A stretch of DNA of 64,000 bases, from the NCBI GenBank assembly GCA_034114085.1, contig JAXEWB010000049.1, forward strand, positions 71,945 to 135,944, in the 5' to 3' direction. Under the pieces are notes generated by a model. The model was not told the origin of the DNA. It saw nothing but the letters and a program-made list of their open reading frames with translations, and searched no databases. The stretch's first letter is position 1. Each line of letters opens with the position of its first letter. The position numbers and the translations under genes are program-made. The DNA comes from Spiro-02 sp034114085. Lineage in GTDB: Bacteria > Spirochaetota > Spirochaetia > Sphaerochaetales > Sphaerochaetaceae. Positions 36,484-44,858 of this stretch are shown here, one piece after another.

Positions 36484-37815
36484 CTAGCCATTCCTCCGTC
36501 GCCACAGTACCGCGGTCAGCGCCGTCAGCAGGAATTGCGATGCGGTATAGGCCATCCATACGCCGTCCAGCCCGAAGCATAGCGGCAGCACCGCCAGCAT
36601 CAGGGGAGTGGTGATGAATGCGTCGCTGTAGATGATCACCGAAGCCCGCAGCGGTCTCCCCGAAGCGTACATGAATGCCGTCATCACCCGTATCAGGCCA
36701 GTGAAGGGAAATGCGAAGGCTGTGTAGAGAAATCCCTGTGAAATGTAGTCGGAGACAAGATCGGAAGCCCCGAAGAAGTGGCTGATCGCATAGCGCGAGG
36801 GCAGGAGCGCCACGATTGCCAGGCCTCCGAACACGATGGAATGGATTAGCGCCTTGCGGAGGTTCCAACCCATCGTCATGATGTCGCCCGCTCCATATGC
36901 CTTGCTGACCAGCGGCTGTATGCCGTCGCCTATGCCGGATTGCAGGTTGATGATCGGATGGATAACATACAGCATGACTGAATAGGCCGCCAAACCAGCC
37001 GTACCGCCGTATCGCAATGTCGCATAATTGTTGAGTATGATGATCATGCCATAGGTGATCGCCGTCCCGAACGGGCTGATTCCCGTGGTGAGGATACCTT
37101 TCACTTCCTTTGCGTTCAGGCGCAGATCCTTGAACCGCAGTCGTCCGACGAAGGAGTTTTCCGACGTGAGGTTGATGAAACAGGGAATCGCAGTGACCAG
37201 CTGGGAACAGACGGTGGCGATTGCCGCGCCGGTCAGTCCCCAGCCGAAGACCATGATGAACAGATAGTCCAGTACGATGTTCGTAATGAGGCCGGCGACC
37301 ATGATCAGCATCGCCAGCCGTGGTTTGCTGTCGTTGCGGAGCAGGGGAGAGAGCCCCAATCCGAAAATCTGGAAAAAACAACCCCCGACTACCACGGTCG
37401 TGTAGTCAACGGCCATGGACATGAGCAATGGGTCGTCGCCCGCGCCCAACACTTTGAGCAACGGACGCTGGAAGGCGAACAGCAGCCCCATGATCAATGC
37501 CACGGAGACAAGCAGCAGGCTGATGGTGTCTCCGCGGACGGAAGCTGCGCCGTCCTTGTTCTTTTCGCCCCTGCGGATGGAGAACAGTGCCGCGCCACCG
37601 GTTCCGATACCGGTTCCCGTGGCTAGAATCAGCGTCATGAAGGGCCAGGCGATATTGATGGCCGCAAGTCCGACGTCCCCTGTCGCCCGTCCGACGAAGA
37701 TGCCGTCGACGATTGTATAGAACCCACCGAGGACGACGGTCGTGATCGATGGGATGACGTATCTATAATACTCCCCGCCAAGTTTCCTGGAGCTTGGCCT
37801 CTGTAGGTTGTCCAT
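36484..37815 (-). CDS. MATE-family efflux transporter
   Basis: This 443-residue protein has 12 hydrophobic segments and the MATE pattern near the N-terminus (IPSITTVVLGGFYTIVDGIFVGRATGDVGLAAINIAWPF, then GTGIGTGGAALFSIRRGEKN). Such carriers export cationic drugs or metabolites in exchange for sodium or protons. The start at 37815 has GGGAAGG a few bases ahead; the longer frame upstream crosses the promoter region of the divergent gene and is rejected. It converges with topA. Confidence 0.92.
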   Translation of the reverse strand: MDNLQRPSSRKLGGEYYRYVIPSITTVVLGGFYTIVDGIFVGRATGDVGLAAINIAWPFMTLILATGTGIGTGGAALFSIRRGEKNKDGAASVRGDTISLLLVSVALIMGLLFAFQRPLLKVLGAGDDPLLMSMAVDYTTVVVGGCFFQIFGLGLSPLLRNDSKPRLAMLIMVAGLITNIVLDYLFIMVFGWGLTGAAIATVCSQLVTAIPCFINLTSENSFVGRLRFKDLRLNAKEVKGILTTGISPFGTAITYGMIIILNNYATLRYGGTAGLAAYSVMLYVIHPIINLQSGIGDGIQPLVSKAYGAGDIMTMGWNLRKALIHSIVFGGLAIVALLPSRYAISHFFGASDLVSDYISQGFLYTAFAFPFTGLIRVMTAFMYASGRPLRASVIIYSDAFITTPLMLAVLPLCFGLDGVWMAYTASQFLLTALTAVLWRRRNG

Positions 37816-37944
37816 ATGCCTTCCCGAATATCCCAGCACTATAGTTTGGCGATATGCAAAAGTCAAGTGATTGCCCGATTTCCCTATGAAGCAACAGAAT
37901 ATGGCGACTAATGGCTGTTGTCGGCTATTTTTCCACCATACGCC

Positions 37945-37973
37945 TTGACCGTCTTGGACGCTATCTGTATGTT
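37945..37973 (+). promoter_or_regulatory. Promoter of the PIN-domain gene
   Basis: TTGACC (37945-37950) and TATGTT (37968-37973) are 17 bases apart, in the 222-bp region between the divergent MATE and PIN-domain genes, about 65 bases before the PIN start. Confidence 0.45.
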
Positions 37974-38037
37974 TTGATGATACCGAAAGCCTCCCGTAAG
38001 TGTATGTGTTGACTTTTGGATCGGGGAGATGAGATTC

Positions 38038-39234
38038 ATGGCTGCTAGTCCTGCGCGAAGGCGCTCCAATACATATATGAAACGGTCGGTTCACCGACCG
38101 TTGAAGCCGGTCTGTACCGATGTCGTCGGTGCGCTGTCGGCTGAGTTCGGCGTACCCCAGCCCCGTATCGAGGAGACTCTACGTGGTTGCGGGCTCAACC
38201 TTGACCAGGATCCGAAGGGCTATCAGATGCCGCTGTACCGGGAAATCCTCAGTTGCAGGCTCGGCCGGTTTGAATCGTATGCATCGGGCGATCCTTCCGT
38301 AGAAGAGTTGCTCGATGAACAACTGCGTGTGTTCGATGAAATCTATGTCGATACCGCGCCGATCATTCAGGAGGACTGGTTCCTCAAATTCCTCGCGGAC
38401 GCCACGCCGATTCTGCGCAGGCGCAAGAAGCGCCTCATCATCCTGGAAAAGACGATGGAGGAGTTGCACGGTTTGAAGGGTAATGCGGAAAAGGACAGGG
38501 ACGTGCGTATTCGTGCGTTGATTCGCCCTGAGCTGATTCGTTTTCTCGCGAGGAAGGGGCTTGTTCGGATTCAGGATACGGGGTCGAGGGGGATCGCCGA
38601 CGACCATCTGGTATCCGTGTTCGCGGCCAAACGCCAGCGGGAGTCCCTGCTGCTGATTACCCAGGACAGAGGGTTGAGCGAGCGTATCGTCCGTATCGCC
38701 GCTGAGCCGGCCAGCCCCGTGGTGACGGAGGAAAAGATGGGCTTTTTCGCAGGGCTGTTTGGTAAAAAGCCCGACCCCGTGGTCGTGGAACGGAAGATGA
38801 TGGTCTGCAAGTTCAACGATCAAGGCGCTTTATGCAGGTTCTACCTATGTCCGGACTGCGCGGAGAGTTTCTATGACGTTCCAGTCGATGGCAACGGCAT
38901 GGTGCTTTGCCATCGTTGCTATCAGAACCGTCAGTTCGCCGAACAGGCCGAGGTTCAGAAAGCTGAATCCGAAGCCCGTCGCGCCGAAGCCGCGGCCCGG
39001 CGCCAGGAAATGAAAGCTGCCCAAGAGGCCCGCAGGGAGCTTGAGCGCAAGGAGGCGGAGGAAGCGGCGAAAGCCGCGGCCCGTATGGCCGCCAAAGCCG
39101 CCGCCAAGGAGATTCGCACCGTTGACGATGCCGTACGGCGAAAACGCCGTCATATGCTCAACCTTGTTGTGTGCGTCGGGGCTTCGGTCGTGGTCGTCTG
39201 TCTCTGCATACTGATTTTCCTCTTGCTGATGTAG
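38038..39234 (+). CDS. PIN-like domain protein with zinc ribbon, coiled coil and C-terminal membrane anchor
   Basis: The 398-residue product combines four parts. Residues 100-220 look like a PIN nuclease domain with acidic residues in the usual order: D105 (IYVDTAPI), E141/E142 (KTMEEL), D188/D189 (IADDH) and D210 (LITQDRGL). C271/C274 and C291/C294 form a zinc ribbon. Residues 300-358 are an Ala/Glu/Arg-rich coiled coil. Residues 374-397 are one hydrophobic helix at the very end. There is no signal peptide, so the protein would be anchored by its tail with the nuclease in the cytoplasm. GGGGAG lies 9 bases before the chosen ATG. A membrane-tethered RNase is a reasonable inference but unproven. 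Confidence 0.7.
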   Translation: MAASPARRRSNTYMKRSVHRPLKPVCTDVVGALSAEFGVPQPRIEETLRGCGLNLDQDPKGYQMPLYREILSCRLGRFESYASGDPSVEELLDEQLRVFDEIYVDTAPIIQEDWFLKFLADATPILRRRKKRLIILEKTMEELHGLKGNAEKDRDVRIRALIRPELIRFLARKGLVRIQDTGSRGIADDHLVSVFAAKRQRESLLLITQDRGLSERIVRIAAEPASPVVTEEKMGFFAGLFGKKPDPVVVERKMMVCKFNDQGALCRFYLCPDCAESFYDVPVDGNGMVLCHRCYQNRQFAEQAEVQKAESEARRAEAAARRQEMKAAQEARRELERKEAEEAAKAAARMAAKAAAKEIRTVDDAVRRKRRHMLNLVVCVGASVVVVCLCILIFLLLM

Positions 39235-39322
39235 TTCGTCATGTAGTGTTTTAGTCGATACCATTGTTTCTGTTGGTTGCCTGCTTGTTGATGTGCTTGT
39301 TCCCACAGTAGTAGATTTTCCT

Positions 39323-39546
39323 CCATGATGGTATGTCGTCGCCATAGTGGTATGTCGCTGCCCTGACGACATGAAATTGTCCTGGCGGCATGGTGTTTCC
39401 GTTACGGCGTGGTGTTCCCGCTGCGGCGTGGTGTTTCCGTTGCGGCGTGGTGTTTCCGTTGCGGCATGGTGTTTCCGTTGCGGCGTGGTGTTCCCGCTGT
39501 GGCATGGTGTTCCCGCTGCGGCATGGTGTTTCCGCTGCGGCGTGGT
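39323..39546. repeat. 19-bp tandem repeat upstream of avtA
   Basis: Eight full copies of a 19-bp unit, consensus CGTGGTGTTTCCGTTGCGG, run from 39389 to 39540, with a partial ninth copy to 39546. Copies differ at three or four positions (CG/CA at the start, TTTCC/TTCCC, GTT/GCT). Three degenerate 19-base units (39323-39379) precede them. The array ends 6 bases before the avtA -35 box. The long open frame reading through it is judged non-coding because the avtA homology begins only at 39590. Confidence 0.9.
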
Positions 39547-39551
39547 TGCTC

Positions 39552-39581
39552 TTGATATCCCGTGGGCGATGCTGATAGTAT
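39552..39581 (+). promoter_or_regulatory. Candidate promoter of avtA giving a very short leader
   Basis: TTGATA (39552-39557) and TAGTAT (39576-39581) are 18 bases apart. The -10 box ends 8 bases before the ATG, so the leader would be only a few bases. No Shine-Dalgarno is present. Confidence 0.4.
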
Positions 39582-39589
39582 CGTCTCCT

Positions 39590-40876
39590 ATGGAACTTTC
39601 AGATTTTGGTAAGAAGCTTACCTCCCGTTCAGGGATTCTTCAGTTGATGGATGATTTGGGCAAACCGCTTCCTCCTGGAGTGGAGCCTTTTCCGCTTGGC
39701 GGGGGGAATCCGGCTCGCGTACCCGAGGTCGAGCAGACGTATCGGCGTGAGATGAAGGCCCTGCTGTCTTCCGGCGATGCCTTTGAAGACGCCATTTCGC
39801 ATTATGACGCACCGCAAGGTCGCATGTCGTTCGTCGCCGCAGTGGCGGCTTTCCTGTCTGAACGATATAGGTGGCCGATTACTTCCGAGAACGTGGTCGT
39901 CACCAACGGCAGCCAAAGCGCGATGTTCTATCTGTTCAACCTCTTTTCTGGTTCGTTCGGCGACCACCGCAAGACGGTGTTGTTTCCGCTGATGCCGGAA
40001 TATGTCGGCTATGCCGACCAAGGGATCGAGCTAGGGACGTTTGCCAGCGTGCCGTCCCATTGTGTCTATTTCGAGGATCGCATATTCAAATATATGATTG
40101 ACTTTCCATCGGTGGAGGCCTATCTCGCGGGACATCCCGAAGTCGGCGCGATCTGCGTTTCCCGCCCGACAAACCCGTCCGGCAATGTGATTACCGACGT
40201 TGAGCTTTCCCGGCTTTCATCGCTTGCCCACCAATACGGGATTCCGTTGGTCGTGGACAATGCCTATGGACTGCCGTTTCCCGATATCGTCTTTACCGAT
40301 GATGCCACGCCGCTCTGGAACGAGGATATCGTGTTGTCGATGAGCCTATCCAAGATTGGGCTTCCTGCCATTCGCACCGGAATTGTGGTCGCCCGGGCAG
40401 AAATCATCGCCGCATTGTCCAACCTTAATGCAATCGTTGCTCTTGCCGCCGGTTCGCTAGGTCAGGTGCTCGCGGAGCGGTTGATTCGTACCGGAGAACT
40501 GGTCGATCTGGCCCAGAATGCGGTGCATCCCTATTATCAAAGCAAGGCTGACATGGCTCAGACGTGGATTCGTGAGTTCTTTGACGGAACCGAATATTAT
40601 TATCATCGTATCGAGGGTTCTATTTTCTGTTGGCTTTATTTGCCCCGGCTTGATGTTCCGACGGTCGAATTCTATGAGATATTGAAGGCCGACGGGGTGG
40701 TGACGGTACCTGGCGAGTATTCGTTCTTTGGGCATCCCGACCAGCTTGCCGGGAAACCGTATCCTCATGACCACTACGATAAATGCCTGCGCCTGAACTA
40801 TTCCGCGCCGGACGAAAAGGTGAGGGAGGGCTTGCGGAGGATCGCTGCTCGGTACAGGGAACATATGAGGGGGTGA
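39590..40876 (+). CDS. avtA: Valine-pyruvate aminotransferase
   Basis: This 428-residue PLP enzyme transfers amino groups between alanine/pyruvate and valine/ketoisovalerate. It follows E. coli AvtA closely along its length: SDFGKKLTSRSGILQLMDDL, LGGGNPA, NYD-like HYDAPQG, TNGSQSAMFYLFNLF, ICVSRPTNPSGNVITD and DNAYGLPFPDI. The PLP lysine is in SMSLSKIGLP. The ATG at 39590 is where the homology begins. The frame continues upstream through the 19-bp repeats but that part is repeat-derived. The stop is at 40876; no partner gene is adjacent. Confidence 0.94.
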   Translation: MELSDFGKKLTSRSGILQLMDDLGKPLPPGVEPFPLGGGNPARVPEVEQTYRREMKALLSSGDAFEDAISHYDAPQGRMSFVAAVAAFLSERYRWPITSENVVVTNGSQSAMFYLFNLFSGSFGDHRKTVLFPLMPEYVGYADQGIELGTFASVPSHCVYFEDRIFKYMIDFPSVEAYLAGHPEVGAICVSRPTNPSGNVITDVELSRLSSLAHQYGIPLVVDNAYGLPFPDIVFTDDATPLWNEDIVLSMSLSKIGLPAIRTGIVVARAEIIAALSNLNAIVALAAGSLGQVLAERLIRTGELVDLAQNAVHPYYQSKADMAQTWIREFFDGTEYYYHRIEGSIFCWLYLPRLDVPTVEFYEILKADGVVTVPGEYSFFGHPDQLAGKPYPHDHYDKCLRLNYSAPDEKVREGLRRIAARYREHMRG

Positions 40877-40988
40877 TGGAATCGCTTTTGGGGTAGGGCA
40901 CCTGATGACGTATTATTTTTAAGATTTCCGTTTATTGGTGATGGGGTTGCTTTTTTTCAGTTGAACATTCAGTTGTCGGTGCCAAAGG

Positions 40989-41017
40989 TTGACGAAGGTC
41001 GGAGAATCCCATATTAT
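40989..41017 (+). promoter_or_regulatory. Promoter of tRNA-Arg
   Basis: TTGACG (40989-40994) and TATTAT (41012-41017) are 17 bases apart and both match the consensus 5/6. The box ends 16 bases before the tRNA. Confidence 0.65.
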
Positions 41018-41033
41018 CACTGTTGCTATATTC

Positions 41034-41107
41034 GCTCCGATAGCTCAGCTGGATAGAGCGTCTCCCTCCTAAGGAGAAGGTCATGCGTTCGAATCGCATT
41101 CGGGGTA
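41034..41107 (+). tRNA. tRNA-Arg (CCU)
   Basis: The 74-base sequence folds as a tRNA: acceptor GCTCCGA with TCGGGGT, D-arm TAGCTCAGCTGGATAGAGC, anticodon arm TCTCC-CTCCTAA-GGAGA with anticodon CCT, T-arm ATGCG-TTCGAAT-CGCAT, discriminator A. The first acceptor pair is G-U and the third is U-G. CCA is not encoded. Confidence 0.95.
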
Positions 41108-41118
41108 TGGGCACAGGC

Positions 41119-41152
41119 AAGGCCGTCACGGTTTGTGGCGGCCTTATTTTTT
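41119..41152 (+). terminator. Rho-independent terminator of tRNA-Arg
   Basis: AAGGCCGTCAC (41119-41129) pairs with GTGGCGGCCTT (41135-41145) around a 5-base loop with one mismatch-tolerant position, followed by ATTTTTT. Confidence 0.85.
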
Positions 41153-41264
41153 GCCAGTCTTCCTGTTTATGATTGCTAAGATGTCTGACTCTGGCGCTAT
41201 AGTCCAGTTTTTGTGTCTCTGGATGGCCAGAATTGGCAAACTGGTATCCCGATACGCCAGATGT

Positions 41265-41425
41265 ACAGGAGATAACGCCCTTTTGCAGGACGCAATCCCG
41301 ACATACAGGACGTAATCCCGTCATAAAGGACGTAGACGACAGGTAGCTCCGACATACAGGACGTAATCCCATCATAAAGGACGCAATCCCGTCATAAAGG
41401 ACGTAGCAACAACATGCAGGACGCG
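41265..41425. repeat. Second phased short-repeat array: 7 intact cores
   Basis: GGACG cores lie at 41288, 41308, 41328, 41359, 41379, 41399 and 41419, again spaced exactly 20 or 31 bp, with a decayed core (GGAGA) 20 bp before the first at 41268. The units are the same as at 20640-21017, including the 31-bp type with GGTAGCTCC. The array lies between the tRNA-Arg terminator and the 3' end of the GltD-like gene. The remaining intergenic bases to 41642 hold a hairpin (41567-41597) that may end the GltD-like transcript. Confidence 0.88.
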
Positions 41426-41642
41426 ACCTCAGCCCCAGCATCATGCATGGAAAGCAAGCGGATGGGCATTAAGAAAGTCATGGCGGACAACACGATTATA
41501 CCGGGGGCGGCGTTGCTTTTGTCAACTTGCCTCTGACGTACATAGCAACATTTCCATTTCGGTGCAGAACGGATGGGTCAGCGAGACTGACCCGTTCCAC
41601 TATCGGCTTGGAGATGTCATTTTTTGGTGCGGAGCTGACAGG

Positions 41643-42863
41643 TCAGCAGGGCAGGCCCTTGACGTATTCGTCCATGCTTTTCGCGACCTGTTTCGCATAG
41701 CTTGTGGCTTGGACCACCGTTTTTGCACCAAGCACGACATCCCCCGCGGCGAAGATGCCCGGACAGGTCGTCTGGCCCTTCTCATCGGTCAGAAGAAGGC
41801 CTGCGGTACTGGCCTTGAGGCCTTCTGTTGTATTTACTAATTTGGATTTCGGACCTTGGGAGATGGCGATGATCGTCTGGTCCGCCTGTATCGGTATATC
41901 CTGATCATCGCTTCCGATGATATGACCAGCGTCATCGAAGATGTTTTTGTGAAATACTGGGCCACTGGAGGTGATTCGGTTCACCGCATAGCCATATTCG
42001 ATTTTCGCCCCGTCAAGCAACGCATATTCCCGTTCCTCTTCCGTAGCGTCGCAGACGAGCCTTCTCGCATATAATGTGACATGATGGTTTCCATTGCGCA
42101 GAATCGTCCGCGCGACATCCATCGCCGTATTACCGGCACCGATGATTGCGATATTTTCTCCAAGGACGTAGGCGGAGGGGTTTGCGAGGTAGTCGATTGC
42201 AAAATGAACATTTCCGAGGCTTTCTCCTACCACGCCCAGCTTCTTGGGCCGCCATACGCCGGTTCCGATGAATATCGCTTTGTAACCGTCTCTGAAAAGA
42301 TCCTTGATTTCCAGTGCTCCGCCGATTGTCGTGTTCGGTCTGATCTTGATGCCGAGGGAAATCAGTTTTTTCCTGTAGCGTTCCAGAATGGATTTTGGAA
42401 GGCGGAATTCGGGAATGCCATATTGCAGAACCCCGCCGATTTTATCCTTTGCGTCAAAGATCGTTACGTCATACCCCATTTTCGTCATTTCTATGGCGAT
42501 AGTGATGCCTGCGGGACCGGCGCCGATTACGCCGATCATGTTTCCATTCTTTTCCTGACATTCAATCTCTACCTGGTCGAGGCAGGCGTTCGAGATATAG
42601 TTCTCGATGGAGGAGATATGTACCGGCTGCCCTTTTCTCCCCAGGACGCAATGCCCTTCGCACTGAGCCTGATGGTCGCATACAAGAGAGCAGACGATAG
42701 ACAGGGGATTGTTTTCAAAGACGAATTTTCCCCCTTGCTTGATTTCCCCCTCCTTGAGGGATTTTATCATCATCGGAATAGGTGTTTTGATTGGACAGCC
42801 CTCCATGCAGAGCGGTTTCTTGCATTGCAGGCAACGGTTAGCTTCTTCAATGACATGTATCAT
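41643..42863 (-). CDS. GltD-like NAD(P)-dependent oxidoreductase with iron-sulfur cysteines
   Basis: This 406-residue flavoprotein resembles the glutamate synthase small subunit and the related NfnB/SudA proteins, which pass electrons from NAD(P)H through FAD. The N-terminal cluster cysteines are CLQCKKPLCMEGCP and CSLVCDHQAQCEGHC. The FAD site is GVIGAGPAGI and the NADP site is IIGAGNTAMD; GDVVLGAKTVVQA is the C-terminal FAD motif. The start at 42863 has GGAGGAGG 9 bases ahead. No large glutamate synthase subunit is near, so a role as a stand-alone reductase or as the subunit of a remote complex is open. Confidence 0.88.
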   Translation of the reverse strand: MIHVIEEANRCLQCKKPLCMEGCPIKTPIPMMIKSLKEGEIKQGGKFVFENNPLSIVCSLVCDHQAQCEGHCVLGRKGQPVHISSIENYISNACLDQVEIECQEKNGNMIGVIGAGPAGITIAIEMTKMGYDVTIFDAKDKIGGVLQYGIPEFRLPKSILERYRKKLISLGIKIRPNTTIGGALEIKDLFRDGYKAIFIGTGVWRPKKLGVVGESLGNVHFAIDYLANPSAYVLGENIAIIGAGNTAMDVARTILRNGNHHVTLYARRLVCDATEEEREYALLDGAKIEYGYAVNRITSSGPVFHKNIFDDAGHIIGSDDQDIPIQADQTIIAISQGPKSKLVNTTEGLKASTAGLLLTDEKGQTTCPGIFAAGDVVLGAKTVVQATSYAKQVAKSMDEYVKGLPC

Positions 42864-43350
42864 GATTGAATTCCTCCTCCATGCCGACATGGTAGAATTT
42901 TTGCATAAACAAATGAATGGATAATTAATGGTAGATTTTGTACTTTAATATGAAAAATGGATAATTAACTAGATATTAGCGGCAAAGGCTATGAAGGTGA
43001 TATCTCGTAGTGACGTAATTGCATTGTGGAGCGGTTGTGGAAGTCCCGAAAATACATTTTGTTCAGGAATTGCTACGACGATAGTTAGAAAACAACTCCT
43101 GTGGAATGATGATGTTTCGTACATTTTTACTGAAGGTGATAATTTTGTACCATGCATAATTGCCGGGAAGACGGCGACTCAACAAAAAGATGGGGAAAGC
43201 ATTGGGAGGACTAGATTTTTTTCGTAAATACGGAGACTATCTTTACATGGAATTGCCACCTGTCCGTGAATCATCGGAGTTCCCGAACAGTGCGTCAAGG
43301 ATTTCTTGATAACGCGGCTCACTTCTGTGCCAGGGGAACGGGATAATTTT
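42864..43350. other. Divergent intergenic region, 487 bp
   Basis: It must hold the promoters of the GltD-like gene (leftward) and the binding-lipoprotein gene (rightward). The part at 42900-42980 is AT-rich. A 78-codon open frame at 42991-43227 has only AAAGG 2 bases before its ATG and no recognisable sequence, so I do not call it a gene. Confidence 0.35.
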
Positions 43351-44847
43351 ATGAAGGGTAGGAGAAAGGACAACGTAATCGCATGTACCTGCGTGGTACT
43401 CGTCTGTTTGTTTGCATTCATAAGTTGCGGTAAGAACACCGGTGGCGACCAGTCCGTCTCCAGTACGGACGTTGCGCCCGTCAACCTTGTTATCTGGAAC
43501 TACTATATTGGGGAGCAGAAAAAGGCTTTTGATGCGGCGGTAGCTGAATTCAATGCGACGGTCGGGCTGAAGGAAAAGATCGTGGTCGAATCGGTAAGCA
43601 AGTCCGACATCACTACGCTGAATAATCAGGTTGCCGCTTCAGCTAACAACGAACCTGGCTCCGAGCCGTTGCCCGACATGTTTTTTGCATATTCAGATAT
43701 CGCATATGTATTGGCGGAAAAGGGATTGCTGGAGAGTTACGACGCCTATGTGGCTCCCGGTACGTTTGACTTGTTCGTCCCTGGCTTTGTCGCGGAAGGG
43801 AAGATATTGGACGATGGCAAGACCTATATACTGCCTGTCGCGAAATCAACTGAAGTCATTACAATCAATAAGACTGATTTTGATATCTTCATGGAAGCGG
43901 TTGATGCTGATTCCCGGTTCGAAGATGTTTCCTATGATAGTTTTCTGACGTGGGAAGGTATCGTCAAAGTTTCCCAGGCGTACTATGAATGGACGGCCGC
44001 GACCACCGGAGACGGCAAGGCGTTGTTCGGTATCGATTCCATAGCGAACTTCCTGATTTCCAGCAACAGGCAATTGGGCGTTGAACTGATGACCGTAGCG
44101 GATGGCAAGGGAACGCTATCGTTGAAGCGAAGCGCACTGGAGAAAATTTGGGACACGTACTATGAGCCGATGGTCCGTGGATGGTTCGCCGCATACGGGC
44201 GTTTCCGTTCCGATGACGTGAAGAACGGCGATCTTTTGGCGTACCTAGGCTCAAATACCAGCGGCGCATATTTTCCAAAGCAAGTTTTTGCGGAGAACGA
44301 GGCGACGTATCCGATAGACCTGCTGGTCATGTCGATGCCCGTCTATGAAGGCTGCGAAAAAGTCGCGATCCAGCAGGGTGCCGGAGTTGCGATGATCAAG
44401 TCGGATGCTCGCAAAGCGCAGGCTGCGGCGATGTTCCTGCTGTGGTTCTCCGAACCTGACCTGAATATCAAGTTCGCCACCATGTCTTCCTATATTCCGG
44501 TACGAAATGAAGCGATAGGGCAGCTTGACGCCCAATATGCCCAGAACCCTCCTGATGATCGGATTGGCATGACTTTGGAGCGAGCGATCAGTCAAGTCGC
44601 TTCCGGCTATGATATGTATGCCCCCCGGCCTTACTCCGGTTCCTATGAATTGCGGCTCGTCTTGGAAAATGTCCTCAAGCACAGCTGTGCGGATGCACGT
44701 GCGAAGGTGTTGGAAGACATCTCCGTGGGTGTGGATTATGAAACCGCCGTCAGAAAGCAGCTGGAGGGCGAGTACTTTGAAAATTTCATCAAATCTCTGG
44801 TCGATGCCGCTACGAAGAACGGGGTGTCTGTGTGCGTCATGGAATAG
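43351..44847 (+). CDS. Solute-binding lipoprotein coupled to a GGDEF-EAL protein
   Basis: The 498-residue product has a lipobox FAFISC, so C26 would be lipidated. The rest matches family 1 binding proteins (VNLVIWNYYIGEQKKAFDAAVAEFN, QVAASANNEPGSEPLPDMFFAYSD, IYILPV-like YILPVAKSTE, MFLLWFSEPDLNIKFAT). The start at 43351 has GGGAT 7-8 bases ahead. No permease gene follows; instead a membrane c-di-GMP protein gene begins 11 bases after the stop. So this binding protein probably serves as the receptor for signalling, with or without transport. The ligand is unknown. Confidence 0.85.
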   Translation: MKGRRKDNVIACTCVVLVCLFAFISCGKNTGGDQSVSSTDVAPVNLVIWNYYIGEQKKAFDAAVAEFNATVGLKEKIVVESVSKSDITTLNNQVAASANNEPGSEPLPDMFFAYSDIAYVLAEKGLLESYDAYVAPGTFDLFVPGFVAEGKILDDGKTYILPVAKSTEVITINKTDFDIFMEAVDADSRFEDVSYDSFLTWEGIVKVSQAYYEWTAATTGDGKALFGIDSIANFLISSNRQLGVELMTVADGKGTLSLKRSALEKIWDTYYEPMVRGWFAAYGRFRSDDVKNGDLLAYLGSNTSGAYFPKQVFAENEATYPIDLLVMSMPVYEGCEKVAIQQGAGVAMIKSDARKAQAAAMFLLWFSEPDLNIKFATMSSYIPVRNEAIGQLDAQYAQNPPDDRIGMTLERAISQVASGYDMYAPRPYSGSYELRLVLENVLKHSCADARAKVLEDISVGVDYETAVRKQLEGEYFENFIKSLVDAATKNGVSVCVME

Positions 44848-44858
44848 GATGCCGCCAG

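Noticed and set aside
39347..39589. N-terminal extension of avtA through the 19-bp repeats
   Set aside because: AvtA homology begins at 39590 and the upstream residues are only the translated repeat.
40932..41444. Open frame of 170 codons on the minus strand
   Set aside because: It runs through the tRNA-Arg gene, its terminator and the second repeat array.
41643..42863. Annotation as a true glutamate synthase small subunit
   Set aside because: No large subunit gene is adjacent, and the same domain layout is shared by other reductases, so only GltD-like is claimed.
42991..43227. 78-codon open frame between two genes
   Set aside because: AAGG is only 2 bases from the ATG, the sequence resembles no family and it fills a promoter region.
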